Assembly (NCBI GenBank): GCA_948567375.1
Contig: OX419759.1
Span: 4,379,303-4,443,302 of the forward strand
Direction of reading: 5' to 3'
Source of the DNA: Lunularia cruciata
Taxonomy: Eukaryota > Streptophyta > Marchantiopsida > Lunulariales > Lunulariaceae
DNA: 64,000 nt
Part shown: positions 62,128-64,000 of the stretch, piece after piece
Position numbering within the stretch: the first letter of the stretch is position 1
Layout of the letters: each line of letters begins with the position of its first letter
Made by a program: the position numbers and the translations under genes
The notes under the pieces: generated by a model
Databases searched by the model: none
What the model was told of the DNA's origin: nothing
The model's input: the letters and a program-made list of their open reading frames with translations, nothing else

Positions 62128-64000
62128 AGCTTGAAATTCGAAGAACTGTCTGTTTGGTGTCGAGAGAGAGATAATAAGATAGTGAGAAGCGAGTTTGAAA
62201 GGGAAGTTCCCTTCTGCTGAAGAGAAGAGGTGAAGTTCTCTTCTCTTGGTCGGTCCGTCGTTCATTATCCTCTGCAAGGACGAACGGATATAACTTCCGT
62301 TCACGCGGGCGGTAGGGAATCTTCATCCACACTAGGGGATTCGGCGTTTGTACAGTTCTCGGCATGGAAACAAACTGCTCCTCGTGCGGATTGCGTCGGG
62401 GTTATGTCTAGAGCGACTACGTTCAACTCTCACTTGGTCGTGGTTGTAGTCTGGTAGCCATTAGTCGGGAGATTTTCTCGGGCGCCTGTCCAAATGCTAA
62501 ACCGGCCAAATAATGACACGACCGGTTTCATTGTTTATACCAGATTTCCCATGAGAATATTCTCGGTACTTTGGGGGTGAACTGTAGAAATTTTACAGGT
62601 TTCATTCCCAGACATGATCCTCGCTGATCTTGGGGATATTTACAACTGGGGCTTGGATCCGTTTCACCACAGGTAGTGCCTATTGGAAAACGGTTGGTAA
62701 GGTGAGTAGGGAGGATGAACATGTCTAGTACTACCATGTGCAGTTTGGATTCGAAATGGAATCAGATGCGAATTGTCTTATTGGCAGAACTAATGTTTTC
62801 ATGCAAACTAATTCTTCTTCATATGAATGTAGGAATAGCATTTTGATGACCACTTTCAATTGACAAAGAAGTTGGACAAGTAGTCCTTTCTTACCTTCTT
62901 CTTTTTACCTTAATATTTTTGCCCATCTCTCCGGTAGAATTACTAAAACACAATAGGGGGTTTAGATTTCAAAAATTTTAATTTTTTACGTAAGGGCAGA
63001 GTTTAGAGGTCGGTAAATTTTCTTATGGGTACCTTCAAAATTGTGTGTCCGCAAATGAAAACTCCCGTAAATCTAGTCACGGGTATTGAAATAGTTTTTA
63101 CGAGCGAGAGTGGTTCCGTGTCATAAATCCAGATATTCATTAGTGATCATTTACTGGGAGTATTAGATTAGAGGAAATGTCAATGCTAACTAATCATATA
63201 CTCCCAAGTGAATTTGAGGACTAAAGTAATGAAGTCTCGCGAGTGTTTGATTTTTTTTTTGAAAATCTTCCCTTTTCTTTCTTGTCGTGGTGAGCATATG
63301 TTGAAATTATGTCGTCTTTCCCAAATACTCAAGCACTAGTGAATGGACACTAGTGAAGCACTAGAAGCAAGAGAAAGGTGTTGGATAGTTGAGATTCAAG
63401 CATTGAAGGCAACAAAAATGAAAAAGCATCATAGAAAAGTAGAGGTGGAGAATAGATTCAGAATTGCGAAAATGAAGTCTAAAGTAGACAAAATTAGAAA
63501 CAATGAGAGAATGTAAAATCCAAGAGATTTTACTCTATGACACTCAAATTAAAATAACTAAGAAAGACACCAAAAGAAATCAAAGATATCATTACTACAA
63601 TGTAAGAGATAAATTCGGAGTCATACGGTGGTTCTAGTAGTAGTGTTGACCCTAATTTTTGAGTCCCATATTACACTCTTTGTGCAAGTTGGATTTAGAG
63701 TGTCCGCTAGTGAATGAGCGAGTGACAAAATAAATAATGTGTAAATGCACTTGCTATATAAAGTTAAATATTTTTTATTTGGATTTTTTATTTTTTATTA
63801 TATGGTAAGTTATTTATATGGTATGCAAGCGTCCATTATGTATTTATAATTCCATGTATATATGTTTGAAATGCAATAGCTTATTGCAAGATTGATCATT
63901 TTACTGGACAAATGCATATTAGTGCAAGTATCTCTTAGTTCTACTTAGATCATTTTTGGGAACTAAGTGGTTGTATTTCAAGTATTTTGAATCAATTTTC
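62128..64000. other. BSD2 5' flank and AT-rich intergenic DNA
   Basis: About 62128-62520 is less AT-rich and should hold the BSD2 promoter and leader; its minus-strand ORF (to 62365) is the out-of-frame shadow of exon 1. From about 62750 to the end the DNA is AT-rich, with no ORF or repeat I can name. A T9-10 run is at 63251-63260. Confidence 0.5.

Noticed and set aside
61790-62365. Minus-strand ORF of 191 codons
   Set aside because: It lies on the same strand as BSD2 exon 1 but in another frame. Only the frame starting at 62127 gives a transit peptide and splices into the zinc-finger exons.

Overview
The window is nuclear DNA of a green plant, most likely an early-diverging land plant. The genes are split by short introns. 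Two products carry plastid transit-like N-termini (threonine synthase, BSD2-type zinc-finger protein). The symplekin, PP2C, auxilin-type J protein and BSD2 sequences are of plant type but clearly diverged from the angiosperm versions as I remember them. The AT-rich intergenic DNA and Ty3/gypsy debris fit a moss or liverwort; the species cannot be named from the sequence alone.

Layout. 1-4830: decayed Ty3/gypsy retroelement material in two opposite orientations, with LTRs packed with heat-shock-element-like GAAnnTTC arrays. 4831-8700: AT-rich intergenic DNA with a diverged fold-back repeat. 9276-21083 (+): a complete 27-exon symplekin gene, resolved exon by exon; the 27 exons sum to 4272 nt, an open frame of 1423 codons plus stop. 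21084-33900: gene-poor. 34561-38561 (+): a four-exon PP2C phosphatase of the DBP1/PP2C22 type with a long GA-rich leader and upstream ORFs. 38562-47400: repeat-rich, gene-free DNA containing a perfect 339-bp inverted repeat. 49222-50412 (+): an auxilin/JAC1-type J-domain protein. 51762-53429 (-): an intronless plastid threonine synthase, convergent with the J protein. 55758-59756 (+): a four-exon gene for an uncharacterised ~880-aa protein. 60732-62127 (-): a four-exon BSD2-type Rubisco-assembly chaperone, convergent with it. 62128-64000: AT-rich intergenic DNA.

The genes are ordinary housekeeping or plastid genes (mRNA 3'-end processing, phosphatase signalling, J-domain cochaperone, Asp-family amino acid synthesis, Rubisco biogenesis) with no sign of an operon or pathway cluster. 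I see no undescribed gene system. The most unusual items are the perfect fold-back at 44782-45538, the HSE-rich LTRs, two GC-AG introns with the same donor CAG|GCAAGT in unrelated genes, an apparent one-base frame break at the start of the J-protein gene, and several short perfect hairpins near genes.
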